From the NCBI GenBank assembly GCA_017506865.1, contig JAFCMP010000479.1, positions 124,001-188,000 on the forward strand: a stretch of 64,000 nucleotides of DNA, in the 5' to 3' direction. The first letter of the stretch is position 1. Each line of letters starts with the position of its first letter. This document shows, piece by piece, positions 32,501 to 41,700 of this stretch. Origin of the DNA: Tribonema minus (Eukaryota > Sar > Xanthophyceae > Tribonematales > Tribonemataceae). The translations under genes and the position numbers were made by a program. A model generated the notes under the pieces. It ran no database searches. It worked only from the letters and a program-made list of their open reading frames with translations, and was not told the origin of the DNA.

Positions 32501-35100
32501 CACGTGCCGTGGGCGCGCGTCAACTGCGGCTACAGCTCTGCGCCTGTCGCCGCTGCGTTGGAGCTGGCGGTGCCGCAGACCGCGCAGGCTGCTGCCGCTG
32601 CTGCAGCATCAGGCGCAGGCGGCGCTGCACAGAGTGATGCGTCAGCGCTCCTCGTCGACACGGCGCTCGCGCTGCCGCTGCTGCAGCTGCCGCCGCTGGA
32701 CCTCGGCGCCGCCGCCAGCGATGCCGCCGCTGCCGCCGCCGCGGCGCGAGCGGCGGCACTGGCCGCATGCGCCGCCGTCCGCGGCGGCGGCGGCAGCGGC
32801 AGCAGCAGCGGCACAGCGCTCAGCTACTGCCCCGGGCAGCCCGTGCTCATTGGCGAGGTGTGCGGCAGCGGCGGCGCTGTCCATGCGCCGGGCTGGAGCA
32901 CGACGCTGCTGCCCGAGAGCGTGGGTGTTGATGGCGCTGCTGCACGTGGAGCGCTGCCACAGGGGGACGACAGGGGGGTGTGGCGCGTTGTAGAGACGCA
33001 CGACGCGACCGGCAGCGCGCATGACGACACCATCGCATTTTCAGACGCCGATACGGTGTTTCCTGCAGTGGGTGCGGACGGAGGCGCTGCGGCGGCGGTG
33101 GTATTGGGTGGCAGCATTGGCGGGGCGCTGCTGCCGCTGCCGCATGTGGTGGAGATACTCGGTGAGTGTGCAAGTGTGTGGTGGGGCAGGCACAGTGAGG
33201 CAGTGTTGCAGCGCAGAGCATGGAGGAATGTTTCATGTAATGCATAAGAATTGTTGGTGTGGCACATCGTGCTGAATGCAGGCTTTCACTCTACTTGTTC
33301 CTGGCAGTGCAAAGTAAAGTGTGGGAAGCAGCGCTTGCAACACTATGGACATCAACTGCGCACGGTTGGCGGAAGTTATTCCTGCTGCTGATGTCATGAC
33401 GCTGCATGTTGTTGCGTCACGTCGGTCATCAAAGCGCATTGCATTTGATCCGAGTGCAGCTTACTGCAGTCTGTGCATCACTGGGGGCCAAGGCTAGCAC
33501 GTAGCGCTTGCGTACACACCGTTCTGCAATGACTGCATGATTGCAGCTCACAAGTGCCCGGCTCAAGATTGACAACACTAGTGACAAGAAAAGAATGTAT
33601 CGCTATCATGAAATGTCGAATGCTCTACTAATGTCTTGCTATGACACTCTTCCAAATTGCTCACAAAACACGAAACTGTCACCAACTTCAACAACAATAC
33701 ATCCACTGCGCCGCTGCTCATCACCATCACCTTGCAGGCTGGGCCAGCGACGCGCATGTGAACGGCGTGCAGCTGCACTACCGCATAGGCACCGTCAGGG
33801 CGACGGGCGTACGCCACCTGGGTGACCATGGCACGTACCGACAGAGCGCGATGATGCTCAACGACGGGGAGGGCGTGGCCAGCGTTGACGTGCGCGCAGG
33901 CTTACTGGTGGATCAGGTCAGTTGACAGTTTCGGCGGTGTCATGCGCGCCCCATTGCAATGCCGGGAAGGTTGATGAGCTTCCGCTATGTAGCCCTGCTC
34001 CCCTGCAGTGCCGTTTGAGCGTATTGTGGGAGATGCAAGCTCATGCGTGCGTCATAGTTGGAACCACTCTAAAAGGGTGGCATGATAGCGAGGGCGTGTG
34101 CGCATGCAAATCAAGTTGAACTTGCCAAAACTTTACAAAACGGCCAAAAATGCGATTGTCAAGTGTATGTGCAGTAGACATCATTTCAATCTTGAGATGT
34201 GTCTTGCAAGCCCTGTGCTGTGCATTGTGGTTCGGCAGGGAAGGCATTCCCTGTTCGTCGCCGTGCATTCTGGCAGCTGTCACACTGCCATGTACACGGT
34301 CTAGGCATTTGATGACTTCCGTCACATGCCGCAGCAGCAGTGGAGCAAGAAGCGTGAAACTTCCAAGGTGAAGGTGCAACGTCTCCGTTCAGGTACCTCA
34401 CCAGCTCAATCGTGCCTTGCACATCTACTTCTGGCCGTCACAGGTGACGGTGACTACCACCAAGGGCAGGTCCCACACCTGGGGCTCCGCATTGACAGAA
34501 TCCCCTCTACGCAGCTACTCGGTGCCTGATGGACACACCTTCCTTGGCTTCAGCGGCGGCGTCGGAGGCCACCTGCACAGCCTGGGCATCATAACCGTCT
34601 CCGAGAGTGAGACTCTTGCGGCAGCAGCAGCAGCAGACGCTGATATGCCGCGGTTTGCAGCTGCGGTGCCGCTGCTGTACAGTGCAGACCCGGCGCGCCG
34701 CGCTGTGGCAGCACTCATGCACCTGAGCGCTGATGGCGGCAGCAGCGACTCGGAGGCAGCCGCCGCCGCCGCGCGCATCGCCGCGGAGACGGCGCTCAAG
34801 TACGCCGCCAACGTGCTGCGCGACGCCGCCAAGTTCTCGCGCATCCGCGCCGGGAACGCCGTATTTGCGGCAAAAATCGGGAGCGTGCGCGGGGGGCCCC
34901 TGCTGCTGCGTGCGCTCGGTTTCGAGCTGGAGTCAGCGCAGGCCGCAACTTCAACTGTCGCCGCTGCGCAGGCGGGAGTGGCGGCGACGGCGATGACGTG
35001 CGACGCATTCTATGTGTTTGATCCGCGGCAGCGGAGCGTGCTCGCCGCGCGCTGCGCCTCCATGCGTGCGGCGCTGGCGGACTTGAACTTCGATCCCTGA
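13729..35100 (+). CDS. PNG1: Modular peptide:N-glycanase (Trx-UBL-PNGase-ILEI-jacalin-PUB)
   Basis: The product should be a cytosolic peptide:N-glycanase, which hydrolyses the bond between Asn and the N-glycan on misfolded glycoproteins exported from the ER. Exons read with agreeing phases include 13729-13814, 14295-14513, 14946-15105, 16495-16739, 22678-22805, 23430-23601, 23928-24013, 25203-25382, 25630-25732, 26356-26510, 28214-28352, 29151-29306, 30395-30490, 32274-33161, 33738-33916 and 34444-35100 (stop TGA 35098-35100). The catalytic core is certain from its Zn-binding CxxC pairs and triad. An N-terminal thioredoxin is known in nematode PNG-1, and a ubiquitin-like N terminus in plant PNGases. 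I know of no PNGase with both plus lectin-like modules. Exons between 16.8 and 22.6 kb and between 30.5 and 32.2 kb are incomplete, so unity of the gene is inference from phase continuity, order and the absence of other starts or stops. Confidence 0.8.
13973..14230 (+). repeat. 86-bp tandem repeat, three copies, in the thioredoxin intron
   Basis: Units start at about 13975, 14061 and 14147 (each CTGCTTTCTTTAATTGGAGC) with a period of 86 bp. They are nearly identical; copy 3 differs by one base in GAGCGGATT and diverges after TGTGGTG. The array fills the middle of the intron that interrupts the W-C-G-P-C codons. Confidence 0.9.
14946..16739 (+). CDS. Block 2 of glycanase gene: ubiquitin-like domain
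   Basis: Exons 14946-15105 and 16495-16739 join in phase 0. The sequence [11 protein letters not shown], then [15 protein letters not shown] joined to [14 protein letters not shown], matches the ubiquitin-like N terminus of plant-type PNGases, where a beta strand, a DGLEVL turn and a QIFSLT-like helix are followed by P-x-EQ. The rest of the second exon is Gly/Pro-rich linker ([11 protein letters not shown]) ending at a GTGAGG donor. The next exon is not fixed; a reading containing [18 protein letters not shown] near 16911-17000 is a candidate. Confidence 0.7.
15043..15212 (+). repeat. 90-bp tandem duplication of exon end and donor
   Basis: Positions about 15043-15131 and 15133-15212 are near-identical. 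The unit contains the last 63 bp of the ubiquitin-like exon, the AG/GT donor and 20 bp of intron. In the second copy, GCTGATAG before GTGTCAG can act as an acceptor, giving a potential 63-bp exon 15133-15195 that is open, phase 0 and would add 21 residues. Confidence 0.85.
17550..18115 (+). repeat. Tandem copies of an acceptor-bearing segment
   Basis: A segment with GAACACCATATGACCATCA, a TTCTGTTCTGCAG acceptor-like tract and TTTGGCGACGAGGCCCTGCTGCAG recurs in whole or part near 17565-17700, 17785-17830, 17865-17945 and 18045-18120. Only the last copy leads into a longer open frame. Confidence 0.65.
21110..21285 (+). repeat. Dispersed element, copy 1
   Basis: This shares a conserved block with 26811-27028 (same strand) and 31382-31590 (reverse). 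All three keep an open frame that encodes LFDSWP, AAAATTV, GGRH and PCHLELYD in that order. This copy ends at TTTTGATCCGTTTCCAT. Confidence 0.75.
22678..24013 (+). CDS. Block 3 of glycanase gene: N-terminal part of the PNGase core
   Basis: Exons 22678-22805, 23430-23601 and 23928-24013 join in phases 2 and 0. The first is Ala-rich ([18 protein letters not shown]). The second contains [14 protein letters not shown] and [18 protein letters not shown], which matches the F-x-x-x-I-R-P...V-x-x-YEDP-x-x-Q...A...P region that opens the PNGase core. The third contains [15 protein letters not shown], the conserved L-L-x-W-F-K-x-D-F-F-x-W-V-N motif that precedes the zinc-binding cysteines. Confidence 0.85.
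22769..22945 (+). repeat. About 89-bp tandem duplication of exon tail and donor
   Basis: The exon end (GCACAGGGGATGCCCAGC, then TTTGTCAGCAG and donor GTGTGTG) and 45 bp of intron are repeated at about 22858-22945. The copy has lost the GT donor (CAGCAGTTGTG) and is not in the coding phase of the exon. Confidence 0.8.
24405..24735 (+). repeat. Two copies of a GCGCGAAAAAAGCCCAG element
   Basis: Related segments at about 24405-24500 and 24625-24735 share ATTC, then AGGGCGCGAAAAAAGCCCAG (second copy AAAGCGCAAAAAAGCCCAG), GAATGG, CTAAGC and CATGTCGTGTGACAGTCTGA. A third relative is at about 6040-6165, and a fragment near 60762-60780 has GGCGCGAAAGCCCA. They lie in introns or intergenic DNA. Confidence 0.65.
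25203..26510 (+). CDS. Block 4 of glycanase gene: zinc site and catalytic triad
   Basis: Exons 25203-25382, 25630-25732 and 26356-26510 join in phases 2, 0 and 2. The first has CDVCQC and, later, [18 protein letters not shown], the two CxxC pairs of the PNGase zinc site. The second reads [18 protein letters not shown] with the nucleophile Cys codon at 25637-25639, then [13 protein letters not shown] with the His codon at 25718-25720. The third has WTHADSCED with the Asp codon at 26386-26388, then [11 protein letters not shown] and [11 protein letters not shown]. All three triad residues of the transglutaminase-like fold are intact, so the enzyme should be active. Confidence 0.95.
26476..26640 (+). 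repeat. About 86-bp tandem duplication of exon tail and donor
   Basis: The exon end encoding [12 protein letters not shown], its donor and about 45 bp of intron are repeated at about 26567-26640 (GGGGGTGCTGGACGTGACGC). The copy keeps an open reading of [11 protein letters not shown]. Confidence 0.8.
26811..27028 (+). repeat. Dispersed element, copy 2
   Basis: Best-preserved direct copy. It starts ACGTGAGACCTTTCCGTACT, contains CATGCCTCGAATGC, then the conserved open frame ([29 protein letters not shown]), and ends TTTGATTCGTTTTCAT. Fragments of its end recur at 29042-29125. Confidence 0.75.
27389..27452. repeat. Near-perfect inverted repeat of about 30-bp arms
   Basis: The left arm (27389-27419, ATATTGTCGTTTCCAGTCGA, then TCAGAAAAGGT) and the right arm (27421-27452, ACCTTTTTTTTATCGACTG, then AAAACGACAATAT) pair with few mismatches and almost no loop (AGGTGACCT at the centre). 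It lies in the glycanase intron after exon 26356-26510. It could be a small palindromic transposon remnant or a hairpin RNA precursor. Confidence 0.8.
27560..28130 (+). repeat. Telomere-type tracts and a 187-bp direct repeat in an intron
   Basis: TTAGGG units fill 27661-27683, with other CCCTAA or TTAGGG motifs near 27587 and 27798. A segment with TTCAAGTCAGGGTTCATTGC, ACTTCCGCC and CATCTTTGACG occurs at about 27849-27940 and again at 28038-28125. TGAGCGCTGCTGCAGA, the acceptor of the next exon, appears three times (about 27742, 28011 and 28198). Confidence 0.75.
28214..30490 (+). CDS. Block 5 of glycanase gene: core C terminus
   Basis: Exons 28214-28352, 29151-29306 and probably 30395-30490 follow in phase. 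The first continues RYTRR with [16 protein letters not shown] and a helical segment, as in PNGases, where RYTRxW is followed by a helix. The second has [17 protein letters not shown], matching the conserved R-x-S-G-S-x-x-W-R-x-x-RGE-x-G motif near the core's end. The third reads [20 protein letters not shown] and would use a GC donor (CAG then GCATGA). Copies of the second exon's tail and donor recur at about 29551-29606, and an acceptor-bearing copy of the third lies at about 30223-30260. Confidence 0.7.
29300..29660 (+). repeat. GTAT microsatellites and duplicated exon tails
   Basis: (GTAT)n tracts follow donor-like sites at about 29306, 29395, 29469 and 29607. GGGGAGAGGACAGCGGCATG, then TGCGCAGCGGGGAATGTGCC and CCTGCCACAGG, at 29554-29607 repeats the end of exon 29151-29306. 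Shorter copies (TGCCCCTGCC...GG) lie near 29370 and 29455. Confidence 0.75.
30682..30728 (+). repeat. Interstitial TTAGGG array
   Basis: Seven to eight nearly perfect TTAGGG units in an intron of the glycanase gene, the longest such array in the window. Confidence 0.9.
31382..31590 (-). repeat. Dispersed element, copy 3 (inverted)
   Basis: Reverse-orientation copy of the element at 26811-27028, with the frame [18 protein letters not shown], then [12 protein letters not shown]. The whole ~200-bp unit is present, including the segment around CATGCCTCGAACGC and ACGTGAGAGC. Confidence 0.75.
32085..32290 (+). repeat. 126-bp tandem duplication of acceptor and exon start
   Basis: The acceptor region and the first codons of the ILEI exon occur twice. 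GTAGGCTCAGGCGTGTCCTC with TTTGAGCAG starts at 32146, and ATAGGCTCAGGAGTCTCCTC with TTCGAGCAG at 32272. The offset is 126 bp, so both are in the same frame. The downstream copy continues into the long exon. Confidence 0.85.
32274..33161 (+). CDS. Block 6 of glycanase gene: ILEI/FAM3-like domain
   Basis: A long GC-rich exon in phase 1 at both ends. Its first third reads [20 protein letters not shown], then an Ala-rich helix, then [14 protein letters not shown]. This matches the ILEI (FAM3/PANDER) fold: F-D-x-x-x-S...L-x-x-F-I-x-x-x-x-E-G-x-L-V...R-x-S-W-V-x-V-G-x-K-G. That fold also occurs as the stem carbohydrate-binding domain of POMGNT1. The beginning of the fold (the N-V-V-V-L strand) is not found and should lie in an unassigned upstream exon. 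The middle is Ala/Ser/Gly low complexity (triplet repeats near 32700-32810), probably disordered. Confidence 0.55.
33738..35100 (+). CDS. Block 7 of glycanase gene: jacalin-like lectin and PUB domain
   Basis: Exon 33738-33916 joins exon 34444-35100 in phase 0. Together they hold a jacalin-like repeat pattern: [17 protein letters not shown], then [19 protein letters not shown], the strand and Gly-loop signature of a mannose-binding beta-prism lectin. After an Ala-rich linker comes [19 protein letters not shown], then [20 protein letters not shown], then a closing helix. This is the PUB domain (a helix, then the YRKIR...N...F...V...GG...LL-x-x-x-GF motif) that binds the C-terminal tail of p97/CDC48 in animal PNGases, where it is N-terminal. 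Here it is C-terminal. The stop is TGA 35098-35100. Confidence 0.75.
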
Positions 35101-35768
35101 TGAACTTCAACCCTTAATGCTTGGGCTGGAGGCGGCGTGGCATCTATGTACAGTCGGTATTGCAGGTAGTTGCGGTGCCGCCCTGGTCTTCTGAATGCAA
35201 TTGCAAGATTTGATGGCTGTCTTGTGTCCATGCACGATCGCTTGCGCATGTACAGTATGCCTTCACACATTTTGAAGCAGTGGGCAACCACAACGATGTC
35301 ATTGCCTGGTGATCACCTGCAGCGGATTTGAACTTGTCCCTTGCCACGTTTTGCAGATGCTATGCTATCTGCGACTGCGAGAGTACACACTAGTACTACT
35401 GAGTTGACACACATTTGATGAAAAACAATCTTACCGAGCCATGCTGAGACGGACATACATGCACCATAAGACATGCATGATGAAATTTCTCGCTGATCTG
35501 AGATAGCTGTATTGGAGACGAACAGTCAAGCGCTAGGGGCAAGTAGCAACACTGGTAGTAGCGACAAGTCGTGTGTGCCGCTGCTGTCTGTCCACAGCGA
35601 GACGCACCGCACGTCGCAAGAGCAATCCGCCACGCGCCTGCACAGCGAGCCACCTCGAGAGATGATGCGATGGCAACAGTAGGCAAGGAGGCGACTCCGG
35701 GAGGAGAGGCAGCTGATTGACAAGCTGATTGACAAGAGGGCTACGAGGAAGCTGTCATCAGCGATAGA
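35101..35768 (+). promoter_or_regulatory. Intergenic promoter region of the oxidoreductase gene
   Basis: This 668-bp gap separates the glycanase stop from the oxidoreductase ATG. The part from about 35470 onward is conserved in inverted form at about 8853-9170 upstream of the pseudogene copy, so the duplication carried the promoter. No defined element is visible. ACTTGAACTTCGATCC and GAACTTCAACCC sit at the start. Confidence 0.5.
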
Positions 35769-38700
35769 ATGACGAGGTGCTGGTGGCACTCACTGCTGGT
35801 GATTGCAGGACTGGCGGTGATCCAGGCTGTCGGTGAACCTCAGCCTGTTGAGTTCGAGCGCTATGTGCAGCTACGAATTCGCGATCCTGCTGGGATATAC
35901 AACAACAATGGCACCACCCTGTCGGGATATGGAGCTTCTGAGACTCCTTTTGGGTGGCGCAATGGCACAGATCCTCTTCTTACGGATCAGCGAAGCGGCA
36001 TCTCGCCACGACAGGTGGGGCAGTCTGTTCAAATGTGTTTGGAGGGGTGGTCGATGTGGCTATCAGTATATATGTGGCACGATATATGCCTTAGTGGCTG
36101 TGTGCTGTTTCGCGGCAAAAAGCTGGCGGCCTATTTTGCTGTTGACACGGATTTTGACGCGATTTCTATTTCTGCACCATGAAGGCGAAAGTACGTTCAG
36201 GCCCGTCTCGCAACCTGCATGCGCTGCGGTGATGACATTGTCTGCGTGTCGCCTAGCGCATGCAGCAACGTCGACATGACACAGTCGCATGTGGTCGTCC
36301 GACTCTGTGCTCAGTTATTATCATGTGAACCTTGAGGTTTCAGCATCATGACGAAATTCACTTTGCATGCGTTGACCCATCTGATTTGGACACTGCAACG
36401 TGTTGACTGCGCCGCCCATCTATGTACACTGTCAGGTGCTTCGCGACGTGTACCAGGCGGAACTCCGGCCGCCATACAACGACCTTGCGCTGAATCAGGT
36501 GCGGAGAAGGTTATAGCGCCCGAAGATGCATATAAGTAGTAACATATGGCCTCTCCTAATGGCAGATGCTTTAGCAGAATGAGTCCTGCACATGCCTGAA
36601 AGGTGTCAATCATGTGTTCGTGGAGCAGTTCATTTCTGTCTTCAAGTTGTGCGGTGTCGTCGCTCTGGCTTCAACTTGAAGTTCGGCAGCGCAACGGCAT
36701 GGTACAAATGCCTTCGATACGCTCTGCACTCACTGACAGTCTGCAGAACAGTGCGCCGGCAATGCAGCAACGGCCGTAGGCAGTTCCAGCAACTTTAACT
36801 TGATCACTCCGTGAGCCATGGTGTCACAGTGGCAGTCTGTGTACAGCTTGAGCATTGCAGATCACGCTTGCGAGTGCTTGTTACAGTGTTAACTGGCATC
36901 ATGAACTGCCTGCCCTGAGTGCTGTTGAATCATACCCTTCAATGTATGATATTTGTGTGACAGTCCTGATGCAGCATGGCTGACCAATGGCATATAATGT
37001 GCACACTCGTATAGTGCTCATTGACCAGTCATCATGAATTGCTCATGCTGAGACTTGCTGAAGCATGGCATCTGCATCTCTCGCAGGCATGGGCGTACTG
37101 GGGCTTGCTGGTCTTCTATGATCTGGTGGACACAGCACCTGCAGACGACGCCGCCGGTGTGGCCCCTGTAAGTCAACGTCTTGTGAAGCGTGTGAGAACT
37201 TCAAGCTGCCAGTGTGTACACTGAGTATGTACCATCTGAACATGATATATGTACTTTGCGTCAAGTCCTTTTCTTCATCCAGGTCGAGCCTCTGGTGCCC
37301 GGCATAAATCGAATGGGAGGCTGAAAAATCTGGAAACAGGACTGATGCCCTTGACAAAGTGTAAGGAATCGTGTGCCGCAGCAGCTGCTCCCTTCGCAGC
37401 AAGTCACAGTGTTCATGCGGCATGCTGGCTCTCAGGTCAGCATCATGCAGAACGGCGCTGGCAGAACTTCAACTTGAAGTACATGTTACTTCAATTTTAG
37501 GTTGCTCATGCTGGCTCGCACGTCACGCACACCTGTGTTTGTAGGCAACATATGTTGCACCTGCCTGCTAGCCTACTTTGGGGTGAACGTCAAGAGCGGG
37601 GCACTTCCCCGTTGCCCTACTCACAGCATGGTGTGGCAGTTGCAGAACAGGGTGTCAGCATTCAATTTGCCACTGTATGTGCGTATGCATGCAGTCACCG
37701 GTTGGGGTATGTAAGCAAAACACGTTGAAGTAGTACATACATGCACACAAACAGGTGCATGCGTGCTCACTTGCAACGCCGCTCATTGCCCAAGCTGTGA
37801 GCTCTCCGCATTTGCACCTGCTGTTGCCGCTGAGAGCGCCAGCTGATCGCAAGTGCCTGCCTCACCGCGCCGGTTGGCAAGTCTTGCAGCTGCAGCACGG
37901 TCCAGCAAATGCAACTACAACTTGAAGTTTATTGCGGCGCGTTCGCCCCTGCAGCACGTCTACTAGTGTGTTGGCTGCGGAGGCTTCTCGCTACGCTTGT
38001 ACGCTTTGCCTGGCCAACACAATTGGCGTGCCTCATCAGACGTCATGCTATGTATGGCAATCACACGCGGCTTGCCTCATCAGAAATCATTGGCGCTCGC
38101 CTGCGCTGCCGCAGATACCGTGCGATGACGGTGTGTACGACTCACAGTGCCCGCCCCCTACGTGCGGGCTGTGCGGCAAGGAGGCGTGCGGCGCACAGAC
38201 CGTGACGACAGTGCCGTACTCGGGCGTGAAGGACAATTCGAAGGGAAGGCTAAAGGGAAGGCCACTCAACATGGCCACGTCATTCATCGACCTGGACTTG
38301 TGAGTTACCGCGTACATACAGTTTGAGCATGCATGCTGAAGTGTACGCGTACATGCATACATACATGCATGCATACTATACATGCATACATAAGTGAATG
38401 CCTACGTAGCTACACATGTGCATACATCATGATACATACATACATAACATACATACATACATTTATACATTGAATTTCATACATACAAATGTAACATACA
38501 TACATACATGCCGCCTTGCTGCAATGGGTGTTGTCGGTGAGCTCGAAGATGCCTGGCGTCGCCTGCTGCAGCATGCTCCCGTGCTGACATGCATTTGGCG
38601 GTCTTTGCCCCCTTGTCCATAGGCCGAGCAGCGGCCGTGCGGTCACCGTGCTGCAAACACAGGCGTCCGTATGCAACACACGGTTGACTGCCTAGACACC

Positions 38701-41700
38701 ATCCACACACACCACTGCCAATGCCCCCCCGCGTTTCTTCGACTTTTCTGCTGCGCACAACTGCTCACTGCACCACCACCCCATCTTGCGGTTGCAGTGC
38801 TCACGCATCACGCCCCCACCCGCCCCTCTGCAATCCCCCCCCCCCTCTTCACTGCAAATGCATACACAGCGTCTACGGCCGCGACCTGGCCAAGCGCGCG
38901 ACGCTGCGCAACGGCACCAGCTGCGCCATGAAGCTCGACGACTATGGTCTGCCGCTGTTTGACACTGCGACTCAAGAGTGGACGATCGCCGACCAGCGCA
39001 GCGCGCAGCTTCCCGGCACGCTTGCGCTGCACGCGCTGCTGCTGCGGGAGCACAACCGCCGCTGCGCAGAGCTGGGGGGTCCGGCTCCCAATGGCACAGA
39101 CTACTCGTCGTTTCTGGAGTACCTAGAGGGGGAGTCGGGGGGGGGATGCAGGGTGTGCAATGAAACAGACATGGGCAACCCGTTTGACTGCCCGCTGAAG
39201 CCGTGTACGCAGGTGAGAAGAACGAGTGCGCGATTGACAATGCGCGAGTTTGGATATAGGGTTGAGGTGAGGCTGAGGGGGGTCAGCATAAAGTTTGGGT
39301 TTTTATAAGGATTAGAGTTAGTTACTAAGGGTTAGGGGTGACGTGACGCAAGGGCACGCGAGGTGCAACGACGGTGATATAGGGGTAAGATGCAATGACG
39401 GTGATCTAGGGCTAGGGTTAGAGTTAGGCTTAGGGGGTAGCATAAAGCTTGATTTGTACTTTTATAAGATCAAGCGTTAGTTAGGGTCAGGGGTGACTGG
39501 CGCAAGGGCGCGCCAGATGCAATGATGGTGATGTAGGGGTAGGGGTATAGTGAGGCTTAGGGGGTTAGCATAAAGCTAGGGTTAGTATCATGATGAGCGT
39601 TAGTTAGGGTTGGGGTGACGTGTCGCGAGGGTGCGATGACGGTGATGTAGGGGTAGGTTTAGGGTTTGGCTTAGCGGGGTAGTTCAAAGCTAAAGCTGGT
39701 ATCGTGATGAGCATCAATCAGGGTTAGCATGACGTGGTGCGAGGGCGACATGCAATGGCGGTGATGTCATGAGGGATGGGTAGTTCCTGCAACGAATCGT
39801 TGCCGTCGTCTTTCGTTGCACACATTTCATGTACATACTTGGTTTAGATGGGGCCTGTGGTGAGCCAGGCGGAGGTGGACCCACTTGAATGGCCCCTTCA
39901 GCTGTATCACAGCGGTTCTGGCAATTGCAGCTGTGCACCCACTTCAACTGCCACTTCAACTGTAACACTGGCAACTGCAGCTGTGCCCCTGTACACAGTT
40001 CAATCACTGCATCATCAGTGACAGCTCGATTTGACTCGGCTCTACTCGACGACTGAACAGAGGGCGTGCACCATGCACCACTGTCCATCTCGTGGGTGCT
40101 CTGTTTTGCACTCGCACTGCGCTCTCCTCTCACTTCATGTCTTCGAATTTGCTGCAGAGGGCTGCGGATGACAAGTACAGCGCTGCTGAGTGCTGACACA
40201 TCAAACTGTAACCCTAACCTAAAACCTACGTGCACACATCATGCGGCAACGTACATGCCGCGGAGCGACAGCGCACACTAACCCCCCTAACCCCCCCCCC
40301 TCCCCCGTAATGTACCCCGTGCTCTGTCCCCTCCCCCCCCAGTGGGGCGAAGAAGAGAAGTTCCACGCAGCCAAAGCAGGTGTAAACGCTATCTTCCAGC
40401 ACATCACCAACGACTACTTTGTGCCGATGCTGCTGGGGCTCCCGGCTCAGATCCCGACCACCTTGTACGACTACTACAATTCCAGCATGGACCCGTCAGT
40501 GGACATCCTGGCTGCTGTCGCGCTGCGCTGGCCTTGTAGTGCACTTGGCCCTGTTGACAGAGTCGTGGACGAGAATTGGCTCCCTACAACGGCCTGGGAC
40601 ATGACACCAGTGGGGACGGTCGGATGTGTGCCAGCGAAAGTAATGCCTGGGGGAATCACCCAGGGGGCCAAAGTGAACGGCACAGCGGTGCAGAGAATGC
40701 TGCGAGAGGCTGGCGCAAATGCGATCGTGCGCGGTATGTTACTGGGGCAAGCGAGCCAGGTGAGAGAGGTGGTAGTGACGGCGGTGACGCCAATGAGAGG
40801 TGTGCATGCACGCGCAGCTAAGTTGGCGCTTTTCTCTGCGGTATCTGCTGCTGCTGCTGCCGCTTGGGTGCAAAGGGACCCGTGTGTTTAGCGCCAGCAT
40901 GGTATAGAGTTGGCTGCATTGTAAAATCAGTACAACAAAGGCAACTACATTACAGCCACTCCTTCATTCACCGCGGTGCATGCAACCCAGTCGCTGGCAT
41001 GTGCTGCCTTGCTGGGCGCTGCCTTGCTTATCGATTATACATGCCTACCGGTGCTGACTTGCTGATTGCTGCCTTACTTGCCAATACATACCTATCGGTG
41101 CTGATGTTGCTGAGCGCTGCCTTGCTTGCCGATACATACATGCCTACCGGTGCTGATGTCGCTGAGCGCTGCCTTGCATACCGATATTCCTACCCACCGC
41201 ACAGGTGGACGCATTCCTCACGCCGCGCAGCGAGATCTCCTGCCTCAACGCCCCCGTCACCGACATACAGATCGCCAGAGACTTCGGTGTGCCGCCTTAC
41301 AACGTGGTTCGCGAGGAAGTGCTCTCGACCACTGCGGACAACTTCTGGAACGTCAGCGATGACTCTGCTACGGTGAAAGCGCTCTACACAGCGTACCCGA
41401 ATGGTGTGGACGACTTGGACTTTCTGGTTGGCGGTCTGGCGGAGGCACATGTGGGCTCCAGTGCGCTCGGCCCGCTGTTCACGTGAGTACACCTGAACTG
41501 CCCGTGAACTTGCAACCTTGTCGAAACAGGCTTGCTCCACGAAACAGGCTTGCTCCACGGCAGGTATAGCTTGCCGGCTGTCGCCGCGCTGTGCGTCTGC
41601 GCCTTTGGCTGAGTACAGCAAGAAGTGGTCTTTGCAGACGACATGCATGAAGTCGCCCATTTCCCATCTGTTCTTGCGGACTGTGCTGGTAAAGCACCCC

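Noticed and set aside
32487..33267. Long overlapping frames on both strands in the ILEI exon
   Set aside because: They are Arg/Ser/Ala-rich shadows of a very GC-rich exon with triplet repeats; only the phase-1 plus-strand frame links to the lectin exon.
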